Positions 1-8,598 of a DNA stretch of 64,000 bases are shown piece by piece (position 1 is the stretch's first letter; every line of letters starts with the position of its first letter). The stretch covers positions 5,394,001 through 5,458,000 of the forward strand of contig NZ_JAUSYH010000001.1 of the NCBI RefSeq assembly GCF_030816715.1, read 5' to 3'. Position numbers and translations under genes: made by a program. The notes beneath the pieces were generated by a model. It made no database searches and was not told the DNA's origin. It saw nothing but the letters and a program-made list of their open reading frames with translations. The stretch comes from Streptomyces achromogenes. Its GTDB lineage: Bacteria > Actinomycetota > Actinomycetes > Streptomycetales > Streptomycetaceae.

Positions 1-1
1 G

Positions 2-205
2 CGCGCCGCACTGGCGTTGACCGAGGCCGTGACCCTGGTGCACGACGGTCACGTGCCGGACGCGGTGTACGCCGAGGCGGCGGAGGTCTTCGACGAGGCG
101 CAGCTCGCCGCGCTGATCTGGGCGGCCACCGTCATCAACGCCTACAACCGCATCGCCGTCGCGACGCGCATGGTCCCGGGCGCCTACCAGCCGGCGAAGA
201 AATAA
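2..205 (+). CDS. Carboxymuconolactone decarboxylase (AhpD-like) family protein, C-terminal part
   Basis: Only the last 67 residues are in the window; the gene begins upstream. The tail has an acidic helix followed by a helix with ALIWAATVINAYNRIAV, which is typical of the last helices of the CMD/AhpD fold (alkylhydroperoxidase-like, all-alpha). The CxxC redox pair of AhpD would lie in the missing part, so peroxidase activity cannot be judged. It converges on the minus-strand PABA operon and is separated from it by a hairpin. Family call is good; specific function unknown. Confidence 0.7.
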   Translation, partial: RAALALTEAVTLVHDGHVPDAVYAEAAEVFDEAQLAALIWAATVINAYNRIAVATRMVPGAYQPAKK

Positions 206-240
206 CCCGGGGAATTCAGGGAAAAGCGAAATGCGAAATG

Positions 241-269
241 CGGGCACCGGTTCAGTCGGCCGGTGCCCG
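241..269. terminator. Bidirectional hairpin terminator
   Basis: Perfect 10-bp inverted repeat (241-250 with 260-269, arm CGGGCACCGG) and a 9-nt loop, followed by TATTTCTTC. It sits between the convergent CMD-family gene and the last gene of the PABA operon and could serve both. Confidence 0.7.
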
Positions 270-303
270 TATTTCTTCGGGCGGCATGTGGGTGATATCC
301 GGG

Positions 304-1134
304 CTATATCCGGGGCAGCGGCTCGCCCAGGGAATCCAGCCACCGCCGCCATTCCGCCGCCCGCACCGCCGGCCCGGGAGTGAGCGGGCCTCCCACCCAG
401 GCCGTGACCGGGCGGATGCCGTGCAGCGCGTTCACCAGCCACACCTCCCGGCCGTCCAGCTCGGCGGGCGTCCGCTCGCGGTGCACGACCCGGACGCCGA
501 GGCGGTGGGCCCGTTCCTGGATCAGCTGCCCGGTCACCCCGGCCAGGACCGGCAGCCTGGGCGGCGGCAGACACAGGGTGTCGTCCTCCCACCACAGGAC
601 GCTCGCGGTGGCCGCCTCCAGGACCGCCCCGGAGGACGCGACCAGCACCGCCTCCGTCGCGCCCGCGCCGGACGCCCGGCGGCGCACCCGGGCCAGCGCG
701 TCGAGGTCGGGCCCCTTGCGGCGCGGCACGGTCCGCGGATCGGGCTGGCCCGCGGCCCAGACCCGGATGTCCGGCTCGAGCTGCGGGGCGGGCCGCAGCA
801 GCAGCCGCAACTCCAGCGAACCGGCGGCGAGTTCCACCCGGGGAAACCACTCGCCGGACCGCGGCAGGGCGGCCGTCACGTCCCGCCAGAACTCCACCAG
901 CCGGCGCAGCGGCGGACCGCTGCACTCGCCACAGGCCCGCAGGAACCGCTCCCGGTGCCGTTCCAGGCCGCGCACCCGGCCGTCACGCACCAGCCACGAG
1001 TCCGCGACGAGCAGCCGCCCGCCGGCCTCGGCGGCGGGCAGCAGCCCCCCGGCCGACGTCCACCCCGACAGCCCCTCCACCACCGTCGCCCGCGTCGTGG
1101 CCCGCGTCATCGCCTGAGTCATCGTCTGCGTCAT
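304..1134 (-). CDS. Class IV aminotransferase-fold protein, probable 4-amino-4-deoxychorismate lyase
   Basis: 276 residues. PabC removes pyruvate from aminodeoxychorismate to give p-aminobenzoate, using PLP. The C-terminal half carries the fold-type IV landmarks: a candidate PLP lysine in VPRRKGPDLDALARVR and the later E-A-T-A-S-V-L-W-W stretch, corresponding to the ExxxSNxF region, then PVLAGVTGQLI. The first ATG of three closely spaced in-frame ATGs is used because GGAGAGGA lies 7-9 nt upstream. It is the last gene of the operon, 26 nt after the FAD hydroxylase. Together with the fused PabAB it completes a PABA module, which supports the lyase call over a D-amino acid or branched-chain aminotransferase; that point rests on context. 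Confidence 0.75.
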   Translation of the reverse strand: MTQTMTQAMTRATTRATVVEGLSGWTSAGGLLPAAEAGGRLLVADSWLVRDGRVRGLERHRERFLRACGECSGPPLRRLVEFWRDVTAALPRSGEWFPRVELAAGSLELRLLLRPAPQLEPDIRVWAAGQPDPRTVPRRKGPDLDALARVRRRASGAGATEAVLVASSGAVLEAATASVLWWEDDTLCLPPPRLPVLAGVTGQLIQERAHRLGVRVVHRERTPAELDGREVWLVNALHGIRPVTAWVGGPLTPGPAVRAAEWRRWLDSLGEPLPRI

Positions 1135-1160
1135 CGCCTGTTCCTCTCCGGACGTCCCGC

Positions 1161-2366
1161 TCAGTACTTGCCGGCCGCCGCCGGCGCCCCGCCCCGGGGC
1201 CCGTACGGAGCGTGCTCCAGCCACGACCCGCACGAGGGCAGCACCGGCGCCAGGGCCGCCGCCGCCCGCTGCCGGAGCCGTACGGTCCGGCGCCGGGGGC
1301 GCAGATGCTCCAGCGCGAGCCCCGCGGCGGCGCTGTTGAACAGGCCCGCCGCCCGCCTCGTCCCGGCGAACTCCTCGACGGCCCGGTCCGTGCCGGCGGC
1401 GACGGCCCCGGCCGCCGCCACCGCGTCGGCGATCCCGCTGTTCATGCCGCGCGCCCCGAACGGCGGGAACAGGTGCGCCGCCTCGCCGACCAGCAGCACC
1501 CGCCGGTGCGGATCGGCGAACGACGCGGCGACCTTGCGCAGGAAGCGGTACGTCGACACCCACAGGATCCGCCGGTCGTGGCCGTCGGCCCCGCCGTACC
1601 CGTCGCCGACGACCGCCGGCAGCCAACGCCGTACGGCCTCCTCGGTGCCGAAGGCCTCCTCCGTGTCGTCGTCGCGGCACTGCAGGTCGACCTGGAAGCC
1701 CCCGGTGAAGGGCACCCGCATCACGCTGCGGCCGCCCACCCCCGGATGCTCGTAGTGGAAGACGCGCTCCAGCGGCAGTTCGGCGCCGGGCACGTCGGCC
1801 ACGTCCACGACGACGTGGAAGCCCTCGCCGCGCACGCCCTCCATGGCGATGCCCAGCCCGCGCCGGACCGCCGAGCGGGCCCCGTCGGCGGCGACGACGT
1901 GCCCGGCGTGCCACTCCCGCCCGTCCTCGCCGCCCAGCACGGCCCCGTCCGGCGTGGTGCGTACGTCCGTGACGCGCGCCCCCCACACGAACTCGACCCC
2001 CGCCCGTGCGCAGGCGGCGCGCAGGAACCGCTCGGTGTCCACCTGGCGCAGGCTGGTGAAGGGCGGCAGCGCCGTCTGAGGTCCGGACCGGGGCGGGAAC
2101 GTGCGGGCGTACACCTCCCGGCCCCGGTACAGGGTCCGCCGGGTGTGCCAGGTGCGCCCGTAGGCGGTGATCTCGGCGGCCAGCCCGGGCGCCACCCCGT
2201 CGAGCAGCGCGAGGGTCTCGCGGTGCACGAACAGGGCGCGGCTGCCCGGCCGTTCACGGTCCTCGGGGTCCGCCTCCAGCACCAGCGCCGGCAGCCCGTG
2301 CGCGCGCAGCGCGAGCGCCGCCGACAGACCGACCGGGCCCGCGCCCACCACGACGGCCGGGTTCAC
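1161..2366 (-). CDS. FAD-dependent aromatic hydroxylase (FAD_binding_3 family)
   Basis: 401 residues. N-terminal Rossmann FAD motif VVGAGPVGLSAALALRAHG at residues 5-23, a DG motif in VVAADGARSAVRRGLG, and the late FAD/ribityl motif GEAAHLFPPFGARGMNSGIA, where the usual GDAAH reads GEAAH. This is the para-hydroxybenzoate hydroxylase/MhpA fold, which hydroxylates aromatic or polyketide substrates with NAD(P)H and O2. The GTG start overlaps the TGA of the upstream ligase (GTGA), so translation is coupled. In this operon the natural substrate would be p-aminobenzoate, its CoA/AMP-activated form or a product; ring hydroxylation versus oxidative decarboxylation cannot be told from sequence. Confidence 0.8.
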   Translation of the reverse strand: MNPAVVVGAGPVGLSAALALRAHGLPALVLEADPEDRERPGSRALFVHRETLALLDGVAPGLAAEITAYGRTWHTRRTLYRGREVYARTFPPRSGPQTALPPFTSLRQVDTERFLRAACARAGVEFVWGARVTDVRTTPDGAVLGGEDGREWHAGHVVAADGARSAVRRGLGIAMEGVRGEGFHVVVDVADVPGAELPLERVFHYEHPGVGGRSVMRVPFTGGFQVDLQCRDDDTEEAFGTEEAVRRWLPAVVGDGYGGADGHDRRILWVSTYRFLRKVAASFADPHRRVLLVGEAAHLFPPFGARGMNSGIADAVAAAGAVAAGTDRAVEEFAGTRRAAGLFNSAAAGLALEHLRPRRRTVRLRQRAAAALAPVLPSCGSWLEHAPYGPRGGAPAAAGKY

Positions 2367-3931
2367 GCGGGCACGCTCCGCGGCGTCCCGGTCAGCAGGC
2401 GGGTGATCTCCACCCGCTTCACCTTCCAGGTCGCCGTCATCGGCAGCTCCTCGAACCGCCACTGCCGCGGCTCGGCCATCGCGGGCAGATCGGCCGTGGC
2501 CGCCCGCCAGCGCTCCGGATCGAGCGGCCGCTCGCCCCGCACGCACACCACCGGCACCGGCTCCCGGTCCGCGCCGGGCACGATGACCACCTCGCGCAGC
2601 TCCTCCAGACGCTCCATCAGCGCGTCCTCCACCTCCAGGCTGCTGTGCACGGCGTCGATCCGGTCGATCTCACGGTCGATCAGACGCAGCGCGCCCAGCC
2701 GGCTCAGGACGCCCATGTCGCCCATCTGCCACCATCCGTCGTCGAGCTGGCGCTCGTACTGCGCCCGCGCGCCGAGGTAGGTGAGGATGCGTCCCCGGGT
2801 GCGCGCCTCGATCCGGCCGGGCGTGCCGGGCGCGACGGGACGGCCGTCGGGGCCGGTGATCCGCAGCCGGGTGAAGCCGGGGATGCCCGTTCCGACCCGG
2901 CGGCCGTCCGCCCGCTGCGCGCTGCGCCGGGTGAACCACTGGACCGCGACCGGGCCCGTCTCGCTCTGCCCGTACAGCTGGACCAGCCAGGGGGCACGGC
3001 GTGTCGACGCGCCCAGCAGCCGGCGCACCGTGCGCGGGTGGATCGCGTCGAACGTGGAGCCGTACGACTTCACCTGGGACAGCGGGGCGCCGGGCGCGTC
3101 GGCCAGCTCCTCCCACAGTACGAACGTGTTGGGGTGGGTCTCGACGATGCCGGGCCGGTGGCGGACCAGCAGCGGCCGTACGGCGGCCGGGTCCGGGTCG
3201 GTGATCAGCACCAGCGGGCTGCCGAAGCGCAGCAGGACGCCGAGCAGGTGGTAGAAGCGCGAGTGCACGAACGACATGTGCAGCGCGGCCGTCTCGCCGC
3301 GGGTGGGCCAGCCCATCGCCTGCTGCGGGACCAGCCGGTTCCACATGGTGTTCGGGCAGTGCACGGCCAGCTTGGGGACGCCGGTGGTGCCGGAGCTGTG
3401 GGTGATCAGCGCGGGCTCGCGGGGGTGCAGCCGCACGGGCGCGGGAGGCCCGGCACAGGTGAACCCGGCCAGCGGCTCGGCGCCGGGCGCGGCGTCGACG
3501 GACAGCGTCCGCCGCACGCGGACCCCGACGCCCTTCAGCGGACCCTCCAGCTTGGCTCTGTCGGTGATCAGCCAGGGTTCCCGCAGCCGTTCCAGCAGCT
3601 GCCCGACGACCGGGCCCGCGAGGCCGGGGGAGAGCAGCACGGGCACCGCGCCGATGCGGGAGATCGCGCAGGTCAGCAGGACGATGTCGACGTTGTCCGT
3701 CTTGTGCAGGGCCACCTGCTCGGAGGGCCGTACCCCGGCCGCCCACAGCCGTCCCGACAGCTCCTCGACCACGTCGGCGAGGACCGTGTAGTCGAGGTCG
3801 ACGCCGAGGCCGGGATGGGTGTCCAGCGGCCGGTCCAGGGTGACGAACACGGCGCCGTGCCGGTCGGCCGCCCGCCGGAACAGGGGGCCCAGATAGAACC
3901 CGCGGTCGGCGAGCAGGCGTGGCTGCGACAT
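2363..3931 (-). CDS. AMP-forming ligase/acyl-CoA synthetase, divergent
   Basis: 522 residues. ANL-superfamily adenylate-forming enzyme: P-loop THSSGTTGVPKLA, acidic core motif YGQSETGP, D-motif in QMGDMG and a C-terminal catalytic-lysine motif ATWKVKR. It is clearly different from the ligase encoded just upstream, with an N-terminal FYLGPLFRRAADRHG opening and the aspartate in GDMG rather than YRTGD, so the two are unlikely to be redundant. Start ATG has GAAAGGAA 8 nt upstream. Stop codon overlaps the hydroxylase start. Probable role: activate an aromatic or partner carboxylic acid as adenylate or CoA thioester for condensation with the PABA-derived unit. Substrate not predictable. Confidence 0.8.
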   Translation of the reverse strand: MSQPRLLADRGFYLGPLFRRAADRHGAVFVTLDRPLDTHPGLGVDLDYTVLADVVEELSGRLWAAGVRPSEQVALHKTDNVDIVLLTCAISRIGAVPVLLSPGLAGPVVGQLLERLREPWLITDRAKLEGPLKGVGVRVRRTLSVDAAPGAEPLAGFTCAGPPAPVRLHPREPALITHSSGTTGVPKLAVHCPNTMWNRLVPQQAMGWPTRGETAALHMSFVHSRFYHLLGVLLRFGSPLVLITDPDPAAVRPLLVRHRPGIVETHPNTFVLWEELADAPGAPLSQVKSYGSTFDAIHPRTVRRLLGASTRRAPWLVQLYGQSETGPVAVQWFTRRSAQRADGRRVGTGIPGFTRLRITGPDGRPVAPGTPGRIEARTRGRILTYLGARAQYERQLDDGWWQMGDMGVLSRLGALRLIDREIDRIDAVHSSLEVEDALMERLEELREVVIVPGADREPVPVVCVRGERPLDPERWRAATADLPAMAEPRQWRFEELPMTATWKVKRVEITRLLTGTPRSVPA

Positions 3932-3972
3932 GTGACTGTTCCTTTCGGCCGTGCGGTGGGGACCCGTGGGGG

Positions 3973-5619
3973 TCACCACGCCCCCTGGCGGATCAGATGG
4001 CGGCGGAGCTTTCCGGTGGCGGTGCGCGGCAGGGACGTCACGAAGCTGACGCTCCTCGGCACCTTGAAGGCGGCGAGGTGCTCGCGCGCCAGGGCGAGGA
4101 GGTCGTCCTCGAGGCCGGCGGCGACCGGGCCGGCGGGGACCACGAAGGCGCGCAGCCGGCTGGAGCCGCGCCCGTCCGTGACGGCGGCGACCGCGACCTC
4201 GCGCACCGCCGGGCGGGTCCGCAGTACGGCCTCCACCTCCAGCGGGGAGACGGTGATCCCGCCGACCATCTCCATGTCGTCGGTGCGGCCCAGATGCCGG
4301 AAGGAGCCGTCCGGCTCGCGGCGGGCCCGGTCGTGGGTGGCGAGCCAGCCGCCGACCAGGGTGCGTGCTGTCTCCTCCGGCCGGTTCAGATAGCCGGACG
4401 TCAGCGTCGGCCCGCGCACCCACATCTCCCCTTCCGCGCCGTCCGGCACCGGCCGCCCGGCCCGGTCGCGCAGCTCCACCTCGAACCCCGGCACGGGACG
4501 CCCGACGGTGCCGGGACGGTCGTGGCCGAGGCTGTTGGCGCAGAAGGCGTGACCGGCCTCGGTGGAGCCGATCTGCTCCAGCACGGGCGCGCCGAGCAGC
4601 TCGGCGACCCGGACGCCGAGGCCGTCCGGCAGGCCCTCGCCGGCCGACACCGCGGCGCGCACCGAGGCGAAGCAGTCCCCGTGCCCGCTGCCCCGGTCGG
4701 CGACCAGCGCCGCGTACGCCGACGGCACCGAGTAGAGGAGGGTGACCCGGTGCCGGGCGACGAGCTCGTCGACGGCGGCGGGCGTGGGACGCCGGTCCAC
4801 CAGCACGGCGGACGACCCGGAGAACAGCGGGAAGACGAAGGCGTTGCCGATGCCGTACGCGAAGTACAGCTTCGACACCGACAGGGTGACGTCCTCCTCG
4901 GTGATCCCGAGCAGCCGCCGGCCGATCAGGTCGTGGTACGCCTTCGGGTCGCCGTGCGCGTGCACGACGCCCTTGGGACGGCCCGTGGTGCCGGAGGTGT
5001 ACTGCACGTACAGCGGCGCGTGCGCGTCGACCGGGTGGACGGCGGCCGGTTCGGCGGCGGGGGCCAGCGCGAGGAGCTCGTCGGCGCCGAGCCGCGCCCG
5101 TCCGGCGAAGCGGTCCTGCCGGTTCTCCCGGTCCTCGAGCCCCGGCCCGGTCAGGCAGAGCACGGCGTCGGTGTCCTTGGCCATGAACGCGTGCTCGGCG
5201 GCGGGCAGTTCGGGGTTGACCAGGACGGCGACGGCCCCGAGCCGGGCGACGCCGAGGAATGCCGCCACCCACGCCAGGCCGTCGGGCAGCGCGAGCAGCA
5301 CCCGGTCGCCGGCCCGCACCCCGTGGTCCGCGAGCACCCCTGCCGCCCGTGCCCCGAGATCGTGCACCTCGCCGTGGGTGAAGCGCCGGTGCCCCTGGTG
5401 GAACGCGGCCCGCCCGGCCCAGCCCCGCCGCTCGGCGAGGTCGGCCAGTGCCGCGGCCAGGTTGCCGGGCGCGTCGCCGTCGCCGTTCCTCCTCGGCCGG
5501 GGCACGGCCGAGGCACGCGGAGCCGCCGCGGCGGGGGACGCCGGCGTGACCTGTGGAGCCGGCGTGGCCCGGGGTGCCGTCATGGGGCGGGGTGCCGTCG
5601 TGGGGCGTCGTGTCGTCAT
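3973..5619 (-). CDS. Benzoate-CoA ligase family protein
   Basis: 548 residues. The first about 55 residues are low-complexity Thr/Pro/Ala (TAPRP, TPAPQ, TPASP) and look non-catalytic; a later start is possible. The rest matches benzoate/4-hydroxybenzoate-CoA ligases: YVQYTSGTTGRPKGVVHAHG, the family-typical KLYFAYGIGNAFVFPLFSG, EQIGSTEAGHAF, GYLNRPEETA and terminal LPRTATGKLRR with the catalytic lysine. The product would be an aroyl-CoA, with p-aminobenzoate the obvious candidate given the neighbours. The ATG overlaps the stop of pabAB as ATGA, so it is translationally coupled to PABA synthesis. Confidence 0.85.
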   Translation of the reverse strand: MTTRRPTTAPRPMTAPRATPAPQVTPASPAAAAPRASAVPRPRRNGDGDAPGNLAAALADLAERRGWAGRAAFHQGHRRFTHGEVHDLGARAAGVLADHGVRAGDRVLLALPDGLAWVAAFLGVARLGAVAVLVNPELPAAEHAFMAKDTDAVLCLTGPGLEDRENRQDRFAGRARLGADELLALAPAAEPAAVHPVDAHAPLYVQYTSGTTGRPKGVVHAHGDPKAYHDLIGRRLLGITEEDVTLSVSKLYFAYGIGNAFVFPLFSGSSAVLVDRRPTPAAVDELVARHRVTLLYSVPSAYAALVADRGSGHGDCFASVRAAVSAGEGLPDGLGVRVAELLGAPVLEQIGSTEAGHAFCANSLGHDRPGTVGRPVPGFEVELRDRAGRPVPDGAEGEMWVRGPTLTSGYLNRPEETARTLVGGWLATHDRARREPDGSFRHLGRTDDMEMVGGITVSPLEVEAVLRTRPAVREVAVAAVTDGRGSSRLRAFVVPAGPVAAGLEDDLLALAREHLAAFKVPRSVSFVTSLPRTATGKLRRHLIRQGAW

Positions 5620-7805
5620 CGGGCGGCCTCCTCGGCGGTGGCGGGGCCCGGCTGCGAGGCCGCCGTCCCGTCCTCGGCGTCCTCCCGCAGGGCCCGCATC
5701 TGCGCGGCCGTCTTCAGCAGCATCTCGTCGTACTCGGCGACCGGATCGGAGTCGAGGACGATCGCGCCCCCCGCCCCCAGCTGCATCGAACCGTCGGCGA
5801 GGACCGCGGTGCGGATGACGATGTTCAGGTCCGCGCCGCCGCTGCAGCCCAGATAGCCGAGTGCGCCCGCGTACACGCCGCGCGCCTGGGTCTCCAGTTG
5901 GTCGATGATCTCCATGGTGCGCAGCTTCGGCGCGCCGGTCATCGAGCCGCCGGGGAAGCAGGCGCGCACGCAGTCCACCGCGTCGGTGTCCTCGCGCAGC
6001 CGTCCCTCCACGGTGGAGACGAGCTGGTGCACGGTGGCGTACGTCTCGGCGGCCATGAGCCGCGAGACCCGCACGGTGCCGGTCCGGCAGACCCGCCCCA
6101 GGTCGTTGCGGAGCAGGTCGACGATCATCAGGTTCTCGGCGCGCGTCTTGGCGTCGGCCGCCAGCGCGTCCCGCAGCCGGGCGTCCTCCAGCGGATCGGC
6201 GCCGCGCGGCGCGGTGCCCTTGATGGGCTTGGTCTCGGCGACCCCGTCCCGGGTGATCCGCAGGAACCGCTCCGGCGAGGAGCCGGCCACGTCGAGGTCG
6301 CCGAGGCGCAGGAAGGCCGCGTAGGGGGCGGGGTTGACGCGGCGCAGCGTCCGGTAGAAGGCGAGGGCGTCGGCCGGTGCGGGTAACCGGGCGGCGTCGG
6401 TCAGGCAGATCTCGTAGCTGACGCCCGCCGCGAGCATTTGCCGGCAGGCCGCGATGTCCGCGAGGTAGGTCTCGCGGTCCCGCACCAGCCACGGTTCGAC
6501 GGCCCCGAGATCCGCCTGCGCCGACGGCCCCGGAGCCGCGGGCCGCGCCCCGTCGGGCGCCCGGTCGGACTCCGCGGGCAGCGAGGTGAGCCGGGCCAGT
6601 GTGCCCTCGAGCCAGTCGGCGGCCTCCAGGGCGGCCTGCGGGGTGTCCTCGGCCAGGCAGACGGCGTAGGTGAAGCCCTCCTGGTGGTCCACCGCGACGA
6701 GCCGGTCGGCGAACAGCCAGCAGGCGTCCGGGACGGCGGAGCGGTGCCGGTTCGGGGAGCCGCAGTCGGCCTTCGTCTCGTAGCCGAAGTAGCCGACGTA
6801 GCCGCCGGTGAAGTCGAAGGGCAGCCCGGTGGCGTCGACCCGGCGGCTCGCGAGCTGCCGCTTGAGGTAGTCGAAGACGCTCGCCCGGACCTTGCGGGTC
6901 GGCCGTCCGGCCCGCTCGATCTCACAGAGCCCGGCCTCGACGTCGTAGCGGACGAACTCGGCGAGCGGACCGCTGTCGTCGCCGAAGAACGAGAACCGGG
7001 ACAGGCCGCGCTCGACCCGTGAGCTGTCCAGCCAGAACGCCCGGGGCGCGTCGGCGTGCAGCCGGGTGAAGGCGGCCTCCGCGTCGATCGCCACGGCGAT
7101 GCGGCGGGTGTGCAGCCGGTAGGCGGGCCCGCTTCCCCGGCGCGGTCCGGGGACGGTCACCCTCTGCCGCGGCATCGCGGCGGCCGCCGGCGTGACCGCG
7201 GTGTTCTTCGTCCGCGTCTTGCGGGCCCGCTCGGCCGTGAGGTTGCGGAAGTTCACCAGCATCCGGTGGCCGTACTCGGTGAGCACCGACTCCGGGTGGA
7301 ACTGCACGCCCCACAGCGGCCGTTCGCGGTGCCGCAGGCCCATCAGGACGCCGTCCTCCGCCCAGGCCGTGGCCTCCAGGGAGTCGGGCAGCGGCTCGCG
7401 CACGGCCAGCGAGTGGTAGCGGACGGCGGTGAAGTTCTGGGGCAGCCCCTGGAACAGGTCCCGCTCGTCGTGCCGGACGGCCGACAGATGACCGTGCCGG
7501 GGCTGCGGGGCGGCGGACACCCGGCCGCCCTCCCCGAGCGCGATGCCCTGGTGGCCGAGGCAGACGCCGAGCACCGGCAGCGGGGACTCGGCCAGCACAC
7601 GGGCGCTGATGCCGAAGTCACGCGCCTTCGCCGGATGCCCGGGACCCGGCGACACCACCACGTTGTCGAACGCCGTGAGGTCGGGGACGGCGTCCGCGGG
7701 GGCGTCGTTGAGGATCACCACCGGCTCCTCGCCGTTGACCTCGGCGATCAGCTGGAACAGGTTGTACGTGTACGAGTCGTAATTGTCGATGAGCAGGGTT
7801 TTCAC
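5616..7805 (-). CDS. pabAB: Fused aminodeoxychorismate synthase (PabA-PabB)
   Basis: 729 residues. Makes 4-amino-4-deoxychorismate from chorismate and glutamine. Residues 1-200 are a class I glutamine amidotransferase (oxyanion PGPGHP, nucleophile Cys82 in GVCLGHQGIAL, HPES near residue 172). After a linker comes the chorismate-binding domain, with FTGGYVGYFGYE, the signature PIKGTAPRGADP, KTRAENLMIVDLLRNDLGRV and GGSMTGAPKLRTM. PIKGT with lysine is the aminodeoxychorismate synthase form; anthranilate synthases have PIAGT. GTG start with a strong GGGAGGT. Fused PabAB enzymes in Streptomyces are usually devoted to secondary metabolism rather than folate. It lies 30 nt after the ABM-domain gene and overlaps the next ligase. 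Confidence 0.95.
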   Translation of the reverse strand: MKTLLIDNYDSYTYNLFQLIAEVNGEEPVVILNDAPADAVPDLTAFDNVVVSPGPGHPAKARDFGISARVLAESPLPVLGVCLGHQGIALGEGGRVSAAPQPRHGHLSAVRHDERDLFQGLPQNFTAVRYHSLAVREPLPDSLEATAWAEDGVLMGLRHRERPLWGVQFHPESVLTEYGHRMLVNFRNLTAERARKTRTKNTAVTPAAAAMPRQRVTVPGPRRGSGPAYRLHTRRIAVAIDAEAAFTRLHADAPRAFWLDSSRVERGLSRFSFFGDDSGPLAEFVRYDVEAGLCEIERAGRPTRKVRASVFDYLKRQLASRRVDATGLPFDFTGGYVGYFGYETKADCGSPNRHRSAVPDACWLFADRLVAVDHQEGFTYAVCLAEDTPQAALEAADWLEGTLARLTSLPAESDRAPDGARPAAPGPSAQADLGAVEPWLVRDRETYLADIAACRQMLAAGVSYEICLTDAARLPAPADALAFYRTLRRVNPAPYAAFLRLGDLDVAGSSPERFLRITRDGVAETKPIKGTAPRGADPLEDARLRDALAADAKTRAENLMIVDLLRNDLGRVCRTGTVRVSRLMAAETYATVHQLVSTVEGRLREDTDAVDCVRACFPGGSMTGAPKLRTMEIIDQLETQARGVYAGALGYLGCSGGADLNIVIRTAVLADGSMQLGAGGAIVLDSDPVAEYDEMLLKTAAQMRALREDAEDGTAASQPGPATAEEAAR

Positions 7806-7835
7806 CCGCCCACCTCCCTAGGGTCGTTCTCTGGC

Positions 7836-8411
7836 CTACGCGGTGCGTTTGTGCCGACCGCGGAGTGCCTGGAGCGGTGGATACAGCCATTTCTTGAAGA
7901 AACGCTGGAGGCGGGGCATGAGAATCCAGGTGACGAGGGCCGTCACGCACAGACACAACAGCAGCGTGCGCACGAAAGGATTGAGTCCGCCGAGGTAGGG
8001 AAGCACGATGAGATTGAAGAGGAGCACCGGCGGGAAAACGGCGCTCATATTCACGAACCACAACTTCCATTTCGACGGCGGGCCCGGCGGCTTCGGCGTG
8101 GGCGCCTGGGCGTCGAACCACGCCTTCGACCCCCGCACGCTGCGGCGGTCGGTCTGCCGGGCGATGCCTTGTGCCCGGGTGTCCCACCGCACCCGGGCGG
8201 CCGAGTCCTCCCAGGCGCGCGCCGCGCCTTCGCTGACGAAGCGATAGACCACATGCCATTCCGCCCCTTCGTCGACGAGCACACCACCTCCCAGGAATCC
8301 GGGCTGCTGTGCGCTCGCGCCCAACATGCCCCACCCCCAGGAATGAAAGTCGGCCTCTCGGCCCGGCACCACGTGATAAGCGGCGGTGACGGTGACGGGA
8401 TTACTGGTCAC
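7836..8411 (-). CDS. Membrane-anchored antibiotic-biosynthesis-monooxygenase (ABM) domain protein
   Basis: 191 residues. Residues 1-100 form an ABM dimeric alpha/beta-barrel domain (VTVTAAYHVVPGREADFHSW, then WHVVYRFVSEGAARAWEDS). Residues about 115-165 hold two hydrophobic helices, the second being TLLLCLCVTALVTWILM, and the C-terminus is basic. This two-helix ABM architecture is widespread and of unknown function; the ABM domain alone does not prove oxygenase activity. First gene of the PABA operon. GTG start with no convincing Shine-Dalgarno sequence; no better in-frame start keeps the first beta strand. Confidence 0.8.
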   Translation of the reverse strand: MTSNPVTVTAAYHVVPGREADFHSWGWGMLGASAQQPGFLGGGVLVDEGAEWHVVYRFVSEGAARAWEDSAARVRWDTRAQGIARQTDRRSVRGSKAWFDAQAPTPKPPGPPSKWKLWFVNMSAVFPPVLLFNLIVLPYLGGLNPFVRTLLLCLCVTALVTWILMPRLQRFFKKWLYPPLQALRGRHKRTA

Positions 8412-8483
8412 ACCGTCGAGTACGCGTCAGAGAGCGCTTGCGTTCACAGGTCCTTCAAACTTTTACCGCTGCCGTCCCGCTGT

Positions 8484-8501
8484 CCGAAAGGAGGCTTTCG
8501 G
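8484..8501. other. Short hairpin in the region upstream of the PABA operon
   Basis: 7-bp perfect inverted repeat CCGAAAG-GAGG-CTTTCGG in the 187-nt gap between the PABA operon and the transporter gene. The surrounding DNA is relatively AT-rich for this genome, as expected of a promoter region. I could not assign -10/-35 boxes. It may end the transporter transcript coming from 8599. Confidence 0.35.
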
Positions 8502-8598
8502 CGGGTCTCGTCACCCTGCGGACGGAATCAAAAAGAAGAGAAACGGCCGCGCATGCCGGATGATCACCGGACGGGCAGCCGGGATCGCCGGACGACCT

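Noticed and set aside
238..5856. Long plus-strand frames opposite the PABA operon
   Set aside because: They are antisense shadows of high-GC genes, with Arg/Pro/Gly-rich translations and no domains.
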